DNA of 64,000 nucleotides from Alectoria sarmentosa (GCA_009733775.1 WOGZ01000001.1:310001-374000); one strand, 5' to 3'. Counted from the first letter of the stretch, positions 22,095-33,659 are shown. The notes: a model not told the origin generated them from the sequence alone. Translations and numbers: made by a program.

Positions 22095-23336
22095 ATGGCA
22101 TCCGACACTTTTCTTTGTTCCTGGGGAAACCTGTTGTCCAGCAGACTTCTCAATGACATTCAACACTATTATCCTCTGTGTCCAGCAGACTTCTCAATGA
22201 CATTCAACACTATTTCCTGGCTTAAATCAGCAGCAGATGGCATCTTTTCCGAACATATATTCCAGGCGCCTCGCTTGAAGCTCTCTTCGAAGATAATCGT
22301 CCGTTTCGAACAAAACCACAGGATGTTCCGCATTTTCGAAAACGCAGTCACTTCTTCCAACCGTCTCGGATCGCAACAATCACCAGTCAGCACGAATGCA
22401 CACCCGACCCGCATTCCGGCATCGATCAAAATCTACGAGGAGGATACGCTCTGGCTCACCGGCATCGTCGACTCTTCCCACCACGATCCGACCAGCGTCC
22501 CCAAAGTTTTCAGACCTCGAGCCCTCGTCGAAACCATCATCACCCCATCCACGCCACGCGATAATCCCTACGTCGCAGAGCCTTCGCCGATCGATCTGCA
22601 CCACCGGGGACTCGGACCGCTCCTCTCCAAGCTGCCGGCGGAAATCCGCAACATCATCTACGCGGACCTCCTCTCCTCCGGCCACCCCCACTTCCTCCGG
22701 GCCTCGAAAGCCACGCACACCGAGGGCAGCGGCCTCGTGGCGGAATACGGTCGCTACCGCCTGCGCTTCGGTTTCCCCGGCACGATCAACCACCCCCTAC
22801 CCAGCCAGCGGGTCGTGGACGCGATCCGCAATCTCGATATCCGCGCCGACGCGAGCGAGATTGGGAAACTGCCCTTGACGCAGAAGGAAGTTCCGGACCT
22901 CTGGCTCCTGCAGGCTTTTGGCGGGTCGGGGATCGTCCGCGGTCAGTGCGACGTCGAGTTCCAAGTGCACCCGCACACGTCCAACATATGCGTGCACCGC
23001 ATATGCAGGTGCCTGCGCTTGCTGTCGGAGTTTGAAACCGTAGCCGTGCGGGTCGAGATCGGCGGGCGGGATCCGGTCTCCGCGAAGTTCTCGCGGGGCT
23101 GCCTCGGTGCGGTGTGGGCCGTCGCACCGCGCGATAATAGTCCTCCTCCGGTTTATTGGTCCGAGTCCCACCTCGAGTATATCCATGCTTGGGTCCGTAG
23201 AGAGTTGGAGTGGTTCTTGGGGAAGGGACATCTCGGACGGGATGAAGTTGGCCTCCGGTTGGTTTTCCATCCGCGCGAGGCGCTGGAGGGGGTGGGGAAC
23301 GGCTGGCAGGTAGAGCGCGGGTGCACGCTAGGATGA
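22095..23336 (+). CDS. F-box/2EXR-like protein
   Basis: Open frame to 23336; from the ATG at 22095 it is 413 aa. The centre carries LGPLLSKLPAEIRNIIYADL, the LP-x-E-x-R-x-x-I-Y pattern of fungal 2EXR/F-box-like domains, which usually recruit Skp1 or mediate other protein contacts. The C-terminal half is rich in Arg/Val strands (ETVAVRVEIGGRD) and ends with a Trp-rich region. The start is doubtful: a 36-bp direct duplication lies between 22135 and 22214, and the reading frame from 22095 passes through it in two different frames. A start at the ATG of 22198, inside the second copy, would avoid this. Codon use is GC rich from 22400 onwards, unlike the first 300 nt. Confidence 0.65.
   Translation: MASDTFLCSWGNLLSSRLLNDIQHYYPLCPADFSMTFNTISWLKSAADGIFSEHIFQAPRLKLSSKIIVRFEQNHRMFRIFENAVTSSNRLGSQQSPVSTNAHPTRIPASIKIYEEDTLWLTGIVDSSHHDPTSVPKVFRPRALVETIITPSTPRDNPYVAEPSPIDLHHRGLGPLLSKLPAEIRNIIYADLLSSGHPHFLRASKATHTEGSGLVAEYGRYRLRFGFPGTINHPLPSQRVVDAIRNLDIRADASEIGKLPLTQKEVPDLWLLQAFGGSGIVRGQCDVEFQVHPHTSNICVHRICRCLRLLSEFETVAVRVEIGGRDPVSAKFSRGCLGAVWAVAPRDNSPPPVYWSESHLEYIHAWVRRELEWFLGKGHLGRDEVGLRLVFHPREALEGVGNGWQVERGCTLG
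22135..22214 (+). repeat. 36-bp tandem direct duplication (period 44)
   Basis: The word TGTCCAGCAGACTTCTCAAT and the 16 nt that follow occur at 22135-22170 and again, without mismatch, at 22179-22214. The 44-nt period is not a multiple of three, so it shifts frame. It lies at the 5' end of the F-box/2EXR-like gene. Confidence 0.95.
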
Positions 23337-26300
23337 AGGATGGAGGATGGAGGTGGCGCGAGTTTGCTTCCTTGTTTTGTTGTGGAGGGGTTCGCTGATG
23401 AGCAGAGTAGAGAGGAGCTTTTGGCTTCTGATGTGTTTGTTGTAGCGTGGGAGGACGTCGTCATCGGTCCGAGAAGTTGGCTTGTAGATTGAAAAACATT
23501 AATAGACGGGGCGATGCTGAAGGCGAGCCTGGACGTATCATATGATTTGTTGGTCTGCTGATACGCGTATTAAGCTGATCACAATTGACATTTTTACCCT
23601 CGTGATTCCATGAGACCGTCAACAAGCGGCGCTGGCATCTTTCCAGAGCGTCATCTCAGGATTCATCGGATTTGAGATCAGACCGTGTTCTGGAAAGGAA
23701 AGGGAGGCGACGATGTACTCTTTGCAATGGACATCCACGTGCTATAGAGCCCTGGCTACTTTGAAAGCGTCGGAGAATGTGACCGTATTCTATCCAGCAG
23801 ACCGAGTAGTCCATTAGCAGACACACAGAGCATGGCGGGAAAAGGAGAAGGGTATCTCACTGCTGGAATTTGGAGACAGCGGGAGAAAGGATGAAGGATG
23901 CGGTCGGTAAGAGGACCGTATGTCGTTCCCTCGTCCGCCTTGTGAAACAATGTTGGCGTGTTCCGGAATGATGGATATAGTATAGCCCAATTGTAGAAAT
24001 AGTATCACAGACTCCCCTGTGACAGGAATTCGAATAGTCGGAGGGGGCCGTAGTTGGGCGATTATCAATGGGGCCAGTCATTCAGAATTGACGCTTTGGC
24101 TCTAGAGCATTGTTCGACTGGCCGTCGCTCATTACCGCAATATATGTACCAATCGAAGTCGAGTACCAGCTTGCAGCCCTTCAGTCCAAGATCAGCGCGT
24201 CGATAATGGCTATTCCATTATCAGAGGTCAGCACTCTCTGATCAGCAAGAGCTGCTCGCAAGATTCACCGACTTGTAGTTGTGTCCAGGCCGTTGTCGTG
24301 GAACCACCGTCATGTAGTGGCAGTGTAGTTAGGACCGAGCTACATGTCCCTTGCTGGCGTGAAATTCATCGTGCGGTATCCAGTAGCCCTGGGCGACCGA
24401 GAGGGTCTTGCTGTCAGACATCAGGATATCAATCTTACCTTTTTGACTCTCGGTGCACGCGTCGGCGTAACATATTCGTGCTTTGAGTGAAACCCCCGTT
24501 CTTTTAGCAAAGGCACCGTCTGACTGCTGAGGTAGGCATGATGAGAATTGACAGAACAGCATTAAGCTAAGACAAAATAGCAAGAACGAAAAAGCACTTT
24601 GATGGCTGCTAGAGAGTTGCACAGCTCGTGTACGCCCTGTTTACCTATGCCAGGCTTGTAAATACCAAGTCTGACATATGGCAGTTGGCTAGATGGATCG
24701 GCTCCAAAGCTGGAGATATCGCAGTGTCAGCAGTAGTGGGATGACATCACCAGAATCGAATTGGCAAAACGCTTCCTGCATAATAGTCGGCGTTTCGTTG
24801 TAACAGAAGCTTGGGTATCTTCTACGCTAGCATATCTATGGTCAACTCATGGCAGCCTTCACTCATGTCGGCCAAGCTTGCATCAGGCTGGAGAATCAAA
24901 CGACAAGAACTCCGTCGCAACAGAGCAATTCGAGTCGTCAAGGAAGCCATTTAGCCACGACGAGATGGGTACTAATGTACAAAATAATGGATTCGAGAGA
25001 GTCCGGAGTTTGGAGGTTCGAACCTCGGAAAAGGGTTGGTTGCCGTTGATCAAGACTCTTTGATCGGAATGGCGGCCTCTGTAGGTATCTCCTGAGCTTT
25101 CATTTGGCTCGAAAATAGACGAAATGCTGAGTCTGTATTGATATCATGAGGATCTGCTGCTGGCAGGACATACCGCAGGCAGGTACAAAGTCAATTTTGC
25201 TTCCCAGCTTGAAGAGGGATTCAGATTGAAAATACTAGCACGCGTGTAATAACGGTGTAACAGGCTGGTATGAGATATTCTGCGTAAGAAGCGTATCTTT
25301 CATGAAAACATCTCGCCAGTTTAGAATCGACTAAACGGAATGGTCGCAACAAGAGTGACGCGATGTTGGATTCGTTTATCGTCGTTGACTCCTCGAGCGG
25401 TATTTTTCACTCCATCTCAAACATGGACAGAAGCACAGCCAAAGTTCGTGGCTTCTCACAGTCCTGGCTGACTGCTCATACTCTATCAGTACCTATTCTC
25501 GAAACCACTATTATTACACGGTCAATTATACAGATCGATGGTCACAAGATCGCCGTAATTGTAGCCTCCAACTTTCTGTAAGCGCAGACGATATTCGTAT
25601 TCAAGGATTAAAGTCTTAAGACGTCTCCCACGCAGTTCGTGCTGGTGGTTGACGAATTGATGGCAAAGATAGCGCTCAGCTCATCTTGACTGACGCTTGG
25701 AAGTTGCTGAATCCCACCTGGTGCTGACACTTGGTCAGGAAGTCTTCCCATAAGCGGCTTCAATTGGAGGTGGCCGTGAAATCTAGGAAGGACCGATATT
25801 GATACAGATTGCCCTTGATTGAACTGGGGAGCCGGTATCAGCAAACGAGCGTCCACGACCTGACAACAACTTACTCACAATTAGTCACCACCATTTTGGT
25901 GAAAGAAATAAGCGCCCTATGAAGCCATGAGCACGGACACACGACAACGTCAATCCGTTTGACTTGCCTTGATCATGATGGGGTCCAAGATTTGAGCTCC
26001 TGCAATGGACAAGAGCAAGGTCGTTCCTCACAAAAGCGAAGCTGTCGCCAAAAACACAGCGTTGCGAATCAAAACCATCCTATCAAGAACAAAAGATCTG
26101 GACGCCGCAGATATTTGATGCCCCAGAAGAAAGGAATCTGACAATCAGAAACCAAGATGAAATCGCAAAGACCCAAAAATAGCTAGTATTACAAAAGATA
26201 CAAAGGCTAAGACAGCAAACGTGAGCTCAGATGTTGAGAATTGGCGGGCTTCTATCGTAAAAGGCAGCACAGCTCACAGAGGATGATGTTGCGAGAGAGC

Positions 26301-26931
26301 GGATACAGTATCTCTTACCCTTGTAGATATTTGTATGTAGTTCTAGGCTATCGAGGAAGATGGGGGACAGGCATGGTGCAGAAGAAAGAAGATGCCTCGT
26401 TCTCCAGCTGTCTCACTGCTAATCTTGGTCATGGGTTGGTTGACATGATTCTATAGATCCTACTCTTTGTCACCACTTCGATGCATAGGCATTGTATTCC
26501 TTTGATACATCGCCTTGCATCCATCCTTGATTCTCCGGCTGAAAGCTTCTTTGTGCTCGGAAGACTTGTGAGATAGTTGTCTGCAAGAGCTTTGTCGGAT
26601 GCAATCGCAACGTCTATACTCCATCAAAAGGGTAGACGCATGAATGGCTTTGCTTGAATCGTCACTATTATATATAGCGGACTGAATGGAAAAAAAGAAA
26701 ATAAAAGTGGAAAAAGTCGAGGCAAGTTCCGAAAGATCGACTTCGGCTTTTGATTGTTTTTCCCGTTTTGAGCACTCAAAGTTAGGGTTTCAACGGTCGC
26801 GAGGCTTGAAACCTCAGAGCGAGCTAATCTATATTCAGATTAGTGCATGCTGAGCCCAAACTGGCTAGCGCCTTTTCCATCTGGATCATGCTCTTCTTCG
26901 AACTCAATTTGGCACTTTCCTAAGTAACGAC
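23337..26931. other. 3.6-kb region without a recognised gene
   Basis: Long stretch between the F-box-like gene and the MICOS gene. Open frames are short on both strands. Two minus-strand frames have protein-like composition (24329-24562, with a short hydrophobic N-terminus and two Cys; 25608-25856), but both lack an ATG start or clean splice partners. No transposon protein, tandem array or RNA gene was recognised. Confidence 0.5.
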
Positions 26932-27769
26932 ATGGCAATGGCATTCAGACGCCTATTGCGACAAGTAAGCTCTGCTACATCAATTGACAATCCTTGACAC
27001 GAGTTGACACGTCTAGCGTCCTATCCCGCCCTTGGCCATTGGTACTCTCACCGCTGGCCTACTTTTCTATCCATATTCTACACTTCACGCTGAGGCGCCT
27101 CCACAAGAATTTGCAAGGCATTGAATCCTATCGGTCCTCCATCCTGCTAATGATAAATCCTAGCTTCCTCGGAAACCCATTTACGATGACCTCGCCCTGC
27201 TTGACCCTCCTAAACTATCCCCGACACCCAAGGAAGACTCCCTCCCCTCATCTCCTACACCTACAAACCGTCTGGCAGGCCAGATAAAACATGCCCGCCT
27301 CTTCATCCACGCCCATACTGTCGCAGCCGAAGACCGTCTCAATGCCTTCATGTCCGCTGTCCTCCATCAAGAGCGTTCTTTCACCCAGACGATTGCTTCC
27401 CTGGCTCCTCCTCCCGAAACGCATGAACGTGTCATGCCAGGCGCGCTCTATGTCCTTGTGGCAGCGATGACAGGTTCGATCATGTCTCGAAATCGAAACA
27501 TTCTGCTGCGGGCGACAGTGCCGTTCGCGGTAGGCTTGGGAGCTGCGTGGATCGTCCTGCCTGTTACGATGCGAAACGTAGGGGATCTGGTGTGGACATA
27601 TGAGGAGAAGGTGCCGGTTATTTCCATAAATCATATGAGGATTAGAGGGGCGGTAGGAGAGGGCTGGAGGCAAGTGAAGATTAGAGATGAAGCGACGAAG
27701 AAATGGCTCGATGAGAGGGTGGGAGAAAGTAGAGAGGCGGTGGAGGGATGGGTAAGGAAGGGCAGATGA
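26932..27769 (+). CDS. MIC27: MICOS subunit of the MIC26/MIC27 (apolipoprotein O) family
   Basis: Three exons (26932-26964, 27017-27112, 27164-27769) encode 244 aa. Intron 1 is GTAAGC...TAG; intron 2 (51 nt) is a GC-AG intron with donor GCAAGG and a CTAATGA branch-like motif. The family pattern is clear: a short presequence, PLAIGTLTAGLLFYP, RKPIYDD, then an N-terminal helix with ARLFIHAHTVAAEDRLN. Two hydrophobic segments follow (LMPGALYVLVAAMTGSI and FAVGLGAAWIVLPVTMRN), with a charged C-terminal helix ending ESREAVEGWVRKG. MIC26/MIC27 proteins sit in the mitochondrial inner membrane at cristae junctions and modulate MICOS assembly with cardiolipin. No other donor keeps the frame, so the GC donor is well supported. 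Confidence 0.88.
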
Positions 27770-28322
27770 GGCAAGTGGTTTCTGTTTTGACAAACGCAAG
27801 TCTCCAAATACGGATTTTGCTGACCATGTCGACATTACTAGGCAATTGCTATCAAATCTTCCATTGCCAGCTTGTGTACAATAGACAGAAGCCAATTTCC
27901 GGAAAGTAAGACAAAATATTCTTCTTCGGCTTTTTAATGACAGTCCTGTTGAGGGGATTTTTCTACTGTCTTGACGCTGAGTATATATAGATATAGAGTC
28001 CAAAGAGACCCATTTCGATAAGTTCGCAATGTCTCATTTCTGTTTCATGGTTCGTACTGCGTCACCAGTAGCATTGGAAGGGTTCTTCGGTGACCCTTGA
28101 AAATTGGTTTGTCATTTATATTGCAATATCCTGTGCAGAAATAATTGAGATAATTCTATTGGAGTCATACCTTCAACCTGCCGACCTTGGCTTCGAGACC
28201 ATTTAAATTTCTTCAAGGAACTCCGATCTCCCATTCTGTAGCACTCTCGACAGACGCTCTACGTTTATCACACGAGGCAAACATATTTAACATCAGCAAC
28301 TGTGGAGTCTGGGTTCAACAGC
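27770..28322. other. intergenic
   Basis: 550 nt between the MICOS gene and the first of two tandem F-box paralogues. A long minus-strand frame (27248-28003) overlaps here but is antisense to MIC27 and not protein-like. No gene seen. Confidence 0.5.
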
Positions 28323-29639
28323 ATGGCTGGACTTGCCGGAGTGCACGGTCTGCAAGATCTCCCTGCTGAGCTTCTTACTGGAGTAATGAAGCACTTGCCT
28401 GATATGGCTGCACTTTCAAGGCTCTTCACTGCCTACCCTAAGACGCCAGAGACGTTCATCGAAGCCAGCAACGACATCTTTGCCAGCATCGCGAACAACA
28501 TGTCACCTGAGCTTCGGAACTCGGCCCTTGATGTGCTGGCTGTTCGAAGTCGCCCGCCAATTCATCCAAGCAAAATCACCCATTTCATAAAACATCATCT
28601 CGACGCCGAAGTATACACCGCTCAAATCCACTCACGCAGCTATTCGCTCTCTGCGCTTATGGACCTCATCGTAATATCAGAGAGTATCGAGAGTCTCACC
28701 GAATCCTTTGCCCGTGATCGTGTTCGAGGCCCCAGTATGCAGCATAGTATGCCAATCTCACCGATAGAGCTCCACCGGATCCGGCGCTCTTTTTGGCGTT
28801 TTCAGCTTTGCTATGACATGTGTCATCCAGAAGAAGAGAGCTCTTCGCGGGAAGGTTGTGACATCAAATCCAGAAGCACAAGACAATTTGTCCAATATCA
28901 GAACAAAGAAACAGTCTACGGCAGCGTGCCAGATTGGCTTCAATGTCGCGGCGAGGCATACCGTCCAGAAGCCTTAAGCCGTTTCCTTTCAAATCTCAGT
29001 AGCTGGGAACACCAAGAGCTTGAGGCCGTTCAATTTCATCTCGCACACGAAGTCAACAGACTTCAATACTTTCGGTCGTGTGGCTCGGAAGACAGGCTGT
29101 TCCAACAACCCGTTCTCCTCCAACGCCTAATTCGCGACATCGATCATTGGGATACGCAAAACCCGCAAGACCATGTCTTGGTCGCAGCTTTCAGACAAAG
29201 CCTTTACGCCAAACACTACCCTATTGTCTGGGCTAGAGTCCGCGATCTTTACGACGCCAGCTTTCCCAACACGCGTCGCAAGGTTGCCATGCAGATTTTG
29301 CAGAACGGCCATCCGCAATGGGGTTGGTGCTTGTGGGACGAGGAACGACTTGTGAAGCGGGGCCTGATCGATATCGAATACGAGAATTTGGTCAAGAATC
29401 GGAACATAAATGATGAAAGCCAGACTGCAAAGATTCATGCGTGGAGAACCGTTATTGGTAGGGTTCATCGCGAGTGTATTGAGGCTCAATACACCCTTCT
29501 TGACCGACGGATCGAGGCACAGTACGCTATAGATGCGCAAATACATGTCGATAGGATAGAGCGGGGCATGATTTGGGAATGCGAGCCTGAGGACCGGGAG
29601 TGGATGCCGACGGAAATGGATCGTATATACAATTGTTGA
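28323..29639 (+). CDS. F-box-like protein, paralogue A
   Basis: Single exon; the ATG at 28323 gives 438 aa. An F-box-type start (LQDLPAELLTGVMKHLPDMA) sits at residues about 10-30. The rest matches the neighbour at 30390-31823: PISPIELHRIRRSFWRFQLCYDMCH here against PVSSAELYRIRRALWQFQL there, and GWCLWDEERLVKRGLID against WGMWDAERLSKRGLD. The two are clearly tandem paralogues. F-box proteins link targets to Skp1-cullin ubiquitin ligases; here the substrate side is unknown. The C-terminus is Arg/Glu rich (IERGMIWECEPEDREWM). No lesion seen. Confidence 0.8.
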   Translation: MAGLAGVHGLQDLPAELLTGVMKHLPDMAALSRLFTAYPKTPETFIEASNDIFASIANNMSPELRNSALDVLAVRSRPPIHPSKITHFIKHHLDAEVYTAQIHSRSYSLSALMDLIVISESIESLTESFARDRVRGPSMQHSMPISPIELHRIRRSFWRFQLCYDMCHPEEESSSREGCDIKSRSTRQFVQYQNKETVYGSVPDWLQCRGEAYRPEALSRFLSNLSSWEHQELEAVQFHLAHEVNRLQYFRSCGSEDRLFQQPVLLQRLIRDIDHWDTQNPQDHVLVAAFRQSLYAKHYPIVWARVRDLYDASFPNTRRKVAMQILQNGHPQWGWCLWDEERLVKRGLIDIEYENLVKNRNINDESQTAKIHAWRTVIGRVHRECIEAQYTLLDRRIEAQYAIDAQIHVDRIERGMIWECEPEDREWMPTEMDRIYNC

Positions 29640-30389
29640 GTCGTGCGATGTTCATAATCAAAGGTAGAATGCAGAAGATGTTGTCACACAGCTGCTGACA
29701 GACTCGCTCTGAATGGTCTGGTTGGTAGTATGCAACGCTCTACTTTGGTGAATAAAAGTTCGTATTTATCGAGCACTTCCATCGAGCAGTCTGCATTGCC
29801 TTGAATCTTGCCTTTTTCACATCATTTTAACAAAGACTTTGCTTTCAGCTAGATTGTATCAGGGAACCCCTTTTTTTGCAATAACATAGGCACAACTTGC
29901 GTCGACGAAGTCGTCTTGTTCGTCGCTTTCGAGGGAACGCTCATTGTCGTAGAACAAAAACGAGCTTATCGTTCCGAATGTCCCAATTCTCGTCAAGAGA
30001 CTAGGTAGTAGTCGCATGCTATCCACGAAGACGTTCTTTCCAACCAGGCAAAGCCAAAGGAGAGGAGACAAAAATCTCGTGCTCGAGGGAGAGATAGAGC
30101 CTACATCGTCCTCGTGCTCCTCAAATCTTCTCAATACACCACATGAACTGAGTTCCTGAAAAATAGCAATCAGGCCTACGCCAAGACGCTACTCGCCTCA
30201 GCTTTTTATGTGATATCTCAGGGCTGTGCATTTCCTAAGATTACTTAATGGTGAGTCAAAGACATTCATAATCATCACGTGCACGGCGTCATCAACGATG
30301 AGTCACGGAAAATTGCAATTCTTGGCTAGGAGCTTATAATCGAATCCATCCTCCCCAATTGTTCCCATCGCTGTTTTTACAAAGCCGCT
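29640..30389. other. intergenic between tandem F-box paralogues
   Basis: 750 nt. Frames up to 91 codons on the minus strand, without family match. Presumably holds the promoter of paralogue B. Confidence 0.5.
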
Positions 30390-31823
30390 ATGGTCCCTCA
30401 GCATTGCGGATCGAAAATGGCCATCCCAACAGCAAACACAGAATGCCGCAGCTTGCAGACTCTTCCCGCCGAACTCCTTCTCGAAATCACAAAACACATC
30501 TCGGACTTCCCTTCACTAAACGGCCTGTTGACGCTTCTCGCAGCGCACAGCAGAGGAGTCGCATTTGTCGAGGACTGTCAGACGGAAATCTTTGCGAACG
30601 TCATCAGAGCTGGCAGGGCGCAGGAGCTTTCGAGGGTTGTCACTGCTGTCATGACGCTGCGGAGCGACAGCACGACAAAGCGAATCTTGTTGATGAAGGG
30701 GGCTAGGGAAAACTTTGTGTACAAATATCTCCGATCTGATGACAGAGAACGCGACGGAAAGCCCCATTACCTGCAATGCTTCTCTGACCCCATCGCCGCC
30801 ATTCGCGACGTTTGGAGTGTATCACGAGATATCGAGGCTCTCGTTCAGGACTTCGCTCGGACTCGTGTCGTCAAGCCAAGCGAGCAACCGGAAAGGCCGG
30901 TTTCTTCTGCAGAGCTCTACCGCATCCGTCGAGCACTCTGGCAGTTCCAACTATTGTACGAATTGTGTCACTCGGAACGATCCTTGTCATCAGGAGACGA
31001 CGACAAAGCTCAAGAGCTACGTCCGAGACGTTTGGTATATTATCAAACCCATCCAAACGGGGAGTCATGCTTTCCGAGCACTGGCTGGCTCTATGGGCAC
31101 AGTGGCAAAGCCCCGCCATTCTGTTGTGCGATATCTGCGTGCGGTTGGGAGATCAAAGAGGTGAATGCTGTGCGCTTCCACTTGGCGTCTCTTGTCAACA
31201 CATTTCAATATCACCGTCATGAGACGCCATCTCGTCTGAAGTCGCAACCCGATCTATTGAAAAGGCTTATCGATGACCTCGATCATTGGCGAGAAGACCA
31301 AGAAAGCCCGGTCGATCATCTGCTCGTAGCTAAGCTGGGATCTGAGCAGGATCGACCACCTGTAGCGGACGCAGAGCAGTGGGGATGGGGTATGTGGGAC
31401 GCAGAACGGCTCAGCAAGCGTGGGCTGGATCCGGGCTCTGAGCACACCCACTCCCGGCGCTTATCAGACAAGGCGTTCCGAGAGTGCGAACGAGCGCAGT
31501 CCACGGACGCGGATCGCTGGGTGTCGGATAGATTTAGGGACGATGTGAGGCCCGCAGAGGAGGACAAAAGGCAACGACAAGAGCAAGCCAAACGACAGGA
31601 ACAGGAAAGACGAGAGGAGGAAAAGAGGCAGCAAGAAGAGAAAGCTAAACGACGACAACAGAAAAGACGAGAGCAGGAAGTATTCAATTCCCATCATCGC
31701 GTACTGGACAAGAGCGACACAACTCCCCAAAAGCCACTTTCCAGAAACGCCCGGAGAAAGGCCAACAAGCTGGCACGAAAAGCCGAAAAAGAGAACACAA
31801 AGAGGGCTGATCGATGTGCGTAG
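30390..31823 (+). CDS. F-box-like protein, paralogue B, with basic coiled-coil tail
   Basis: Single exon, 477 aa, ATG at 30390. The F-box-type segment LQTLPAELLLEITKHISDFP is at about residues 22-41. It shares its body with paralogue A at 28323 (ELYRIRRALWQFQLLYELCH; HHLLVAKL-type helix; WGMWDAERLSKRGLD). The tail is different: a long Glu/Arg/Gln/Lys run (about residues 388-430, starting EEDKRQRQEQAKRQEQERRE) likely to be a single alpha helix or coiled coil, then the basic SRNARRKANKLARKAEKEN end, which could act as a nuclear or nucleic-acid-binding signal. The tail is a purine-rich low-complexity tract and may have been gained by repeat expansion after duplication. No lesion seen. Confidence 0.8.
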   Translation: MVPQHCGSKMAIPTANTECRSLQTLPAELLLEITKHISDFPSLNGLLTLLAAHSRGVAFVEDCQTEIFANVIRAGRAQELSRVVTAVMTLRSDSTTKRILLMKGARENFVYKYLRSDDRERDGKPHYLQCFSDPIAAIRDVWSVSRDIEALVQDFARTRVVKPSEQPERPVSSAELYRIRRALWQFQLLYELCHSERSLSSGDDDKAQELRPRRLVYYQTHPNGESCFPSTGWLYGHSGKAPPFCCAISACGWEIKEVNAVRFHLASLVNTFQYHRHETPSRLKSQPDLLKRLIDDLDHWREDQESPVDHLLVAKLGSEQDRPPVADAEQWGWGMWDAERLSKRGLDPGSEHTHSRRLSDKAFRECERAQSTDADRWVSDRFRDDVRPAEEDKRQRQEQAKRQEQERREEEKRQQEEKAKRRQQKRREQEVFNSHHRVLDKSDTTPQKPLSRNARRKANKLARKAEKENTKRADRCA

Positions 31824-33659
31824 ACCGTCTTTCTCCAATTCCGAGATCCACTTGGTGTATCAAAATGCTAGACAAGCGTACCTCGGTGGGGGATGTTTTG
31901 CTGCCCAAAATCGCCACTTTTGGTCCCAAATATGGGCTGTCGCTACTGCTTGGTAAACATTCGTGAAGGGCCTGTACATACAAAGTCCCTATTTTAGCAT
32001 CACCATGAATGCACCACCCGTGGCAGGATGGTTATTGATCATCATGCCTGCCGTTGTCGGCCCAGTACTTACTTTATACTAGCACTGCCACTTTGAGAGA
32101 TTCGGTGACATGTTAGCCAAATGAAATATTCAAAACAAGAGGAACAGAAGAACTGCCGTGAAGATGGTAGAATTTTCAGCAAAAGGCTTGATGCTATTGT
32201 GATAGCTCGCTTGCAAAGAGGCTGAGCAGTAGGAGAACGGTCGAAGGGAACCCTTGTCGTCAGAATGCCCTTAGGAGTTCGTAGAGTGCAGCGAAAGATC
32301 ATGATTGATGAGTATCTCCAGAGGCACAGCAGCTCGCTCGGGCATGGTTTCAGAGTTCATCGTATGGCAGAAATAGCTAGCGATGTAAGAGTCGTGTCTC
32401 ACGATCCTCTCACACAAAGGTTTTGTAGTCTGTCCCCACTACAATCCTTCAATATTCAACCATCCTGCGGCTCAAACTCCCCTTGTGTCCTTCGCGCTCT
32501 CAGGTATGGGGTCCATCTTGGGTCCGAGATCCCCCTTCTCTCCGGGCTGGTTCGTCCCTTTTTCAATTCCAACATCCGAGATCCCAGAGTCAGAAGCCAC
32601 CTTAAAGAATTCAAAGTCAGCACGCGGTACTGACTGGGAAGGAATCACTCGGAAACGCAGACGTACGGGTGCTTCTCCCGGTGCCTTGCCCTCAGTATGG
32701 CCGCCAGCATTGGACGCACCTTCTCCGTGCTCTGTAAATGCATTAGTAAGAGGGACGTGGATTTACGAGGGGAAGAGGGGGGGGGGGGCAGTCACTCTCA
32801 GCTTGTTGCTTCAGGAATTTCTCGCTGGCGCCTGAGCCACCGGGTGTCTTGGAGTGAGGCATCGTTGCGATCTATATCGTAGGTTCGTTGGCTTGGAATT
32901 GCGGATTGGTAGAGGAGTCTAGGTCTGAAATTTTGAGGCAGATGTACAGGAAGGTGGAGCAAACAGCATGTCATCATCGACGTCATCACGATTTCGAACA
33001 GAGCCAATCCAACGCCATTTACAACTTGCTTCTGCTATTCTTGTTTTCTCTCCCATCAGCGCATACACACTCCATATTGAGTGCTTAGTGGACTTTGTGT
33101 ATTGTCAATATCATGACAGATGAGAGAATATCAAGTTGATGGTAGGTGGTAGGAAGGAGCCTCGATCCCGAGTCATCGGTGCTCTCCGGACGTCTCCGTT
33201 ATGCACTTTTGAGAGAACCCCCTTCGTTATGCTCGTTCAGTACCGTCAAACGCTTGGTAATTACCAGTCCTTCGCAGGGCACTCATTCCCGATGGTCGGT
33301 CAATGAGTAGCAGCGAGGTAGCGTCGCCAACCACGTCCATTTAGCGCAGCCCTACGAGTGTGGCCAGGATTGGGGGCCGTTGAGGCAATGAGCCTCTCTC
33401 TCGTACTCCCTGCTCTCAGATCAATCTGACGCTTGGGACCATGCAGAGCAGTGCTGCAAGTGGAGTTTGAATTAAAACGGATAAAAGTTTATAATAGGGC
33501 TATCAAGGAATATTATGGAAGCGTGAAAGCGACCTCTAGCTTCTGCACATGTCTGTTCACCAACCTTTGCAACCAACGTCCAGCTTTGTCTAGAAGCCTC
33601 GAGGGACTGTGTTGACGTGGCCGCTGCATATCGGAAACTGTTAAGAGCAGTTGCTTGCC
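31824..33659. other. 1.8-kb region without a recognised gene
   Basis: Contains a plus-strand frame at about 32485-32760 with protein-like composition (SEIPESEATLKNS, TRKRRRTGAS) but no ATG-led complete gene and no family match. A pure G run of about a dozen residues lies near 32777-32788. Nothing else supportable. Confidence 0.5.

Noticed and set aside
24329..24622. Small secreted protein candidate with hydrophobic N-terminus and two Cys
   Set aside because: The frame starts with GTG, not ATG; the first ATG leaves too short a hydrophobic segment for a signal peptide and no upstream exon was found.
24950..25045. GGTTCGAACC word resembling a tRNA B box (about 25015)
   Set aside because: No matching A box, acceptor stem or anticodon arm can be folded around it.
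25608..25856. Minus-strand 82-codon frame with protein-like composition
   Set aside because: No ATG start, no family resemblance and only very short or weak introns possible upstream.
27248..28003. 251-codon minus-strand frame
   Set aside because: Antisense to the well-supported MICOS gene; its composition is that of a shadow frame.
32485..32835. Plus-strand frame with basic TRKRRRTG segment
   Set aside because: No convincing start or splice partner, and it ends in a region with a long G run; left as part of a geneless stretch.
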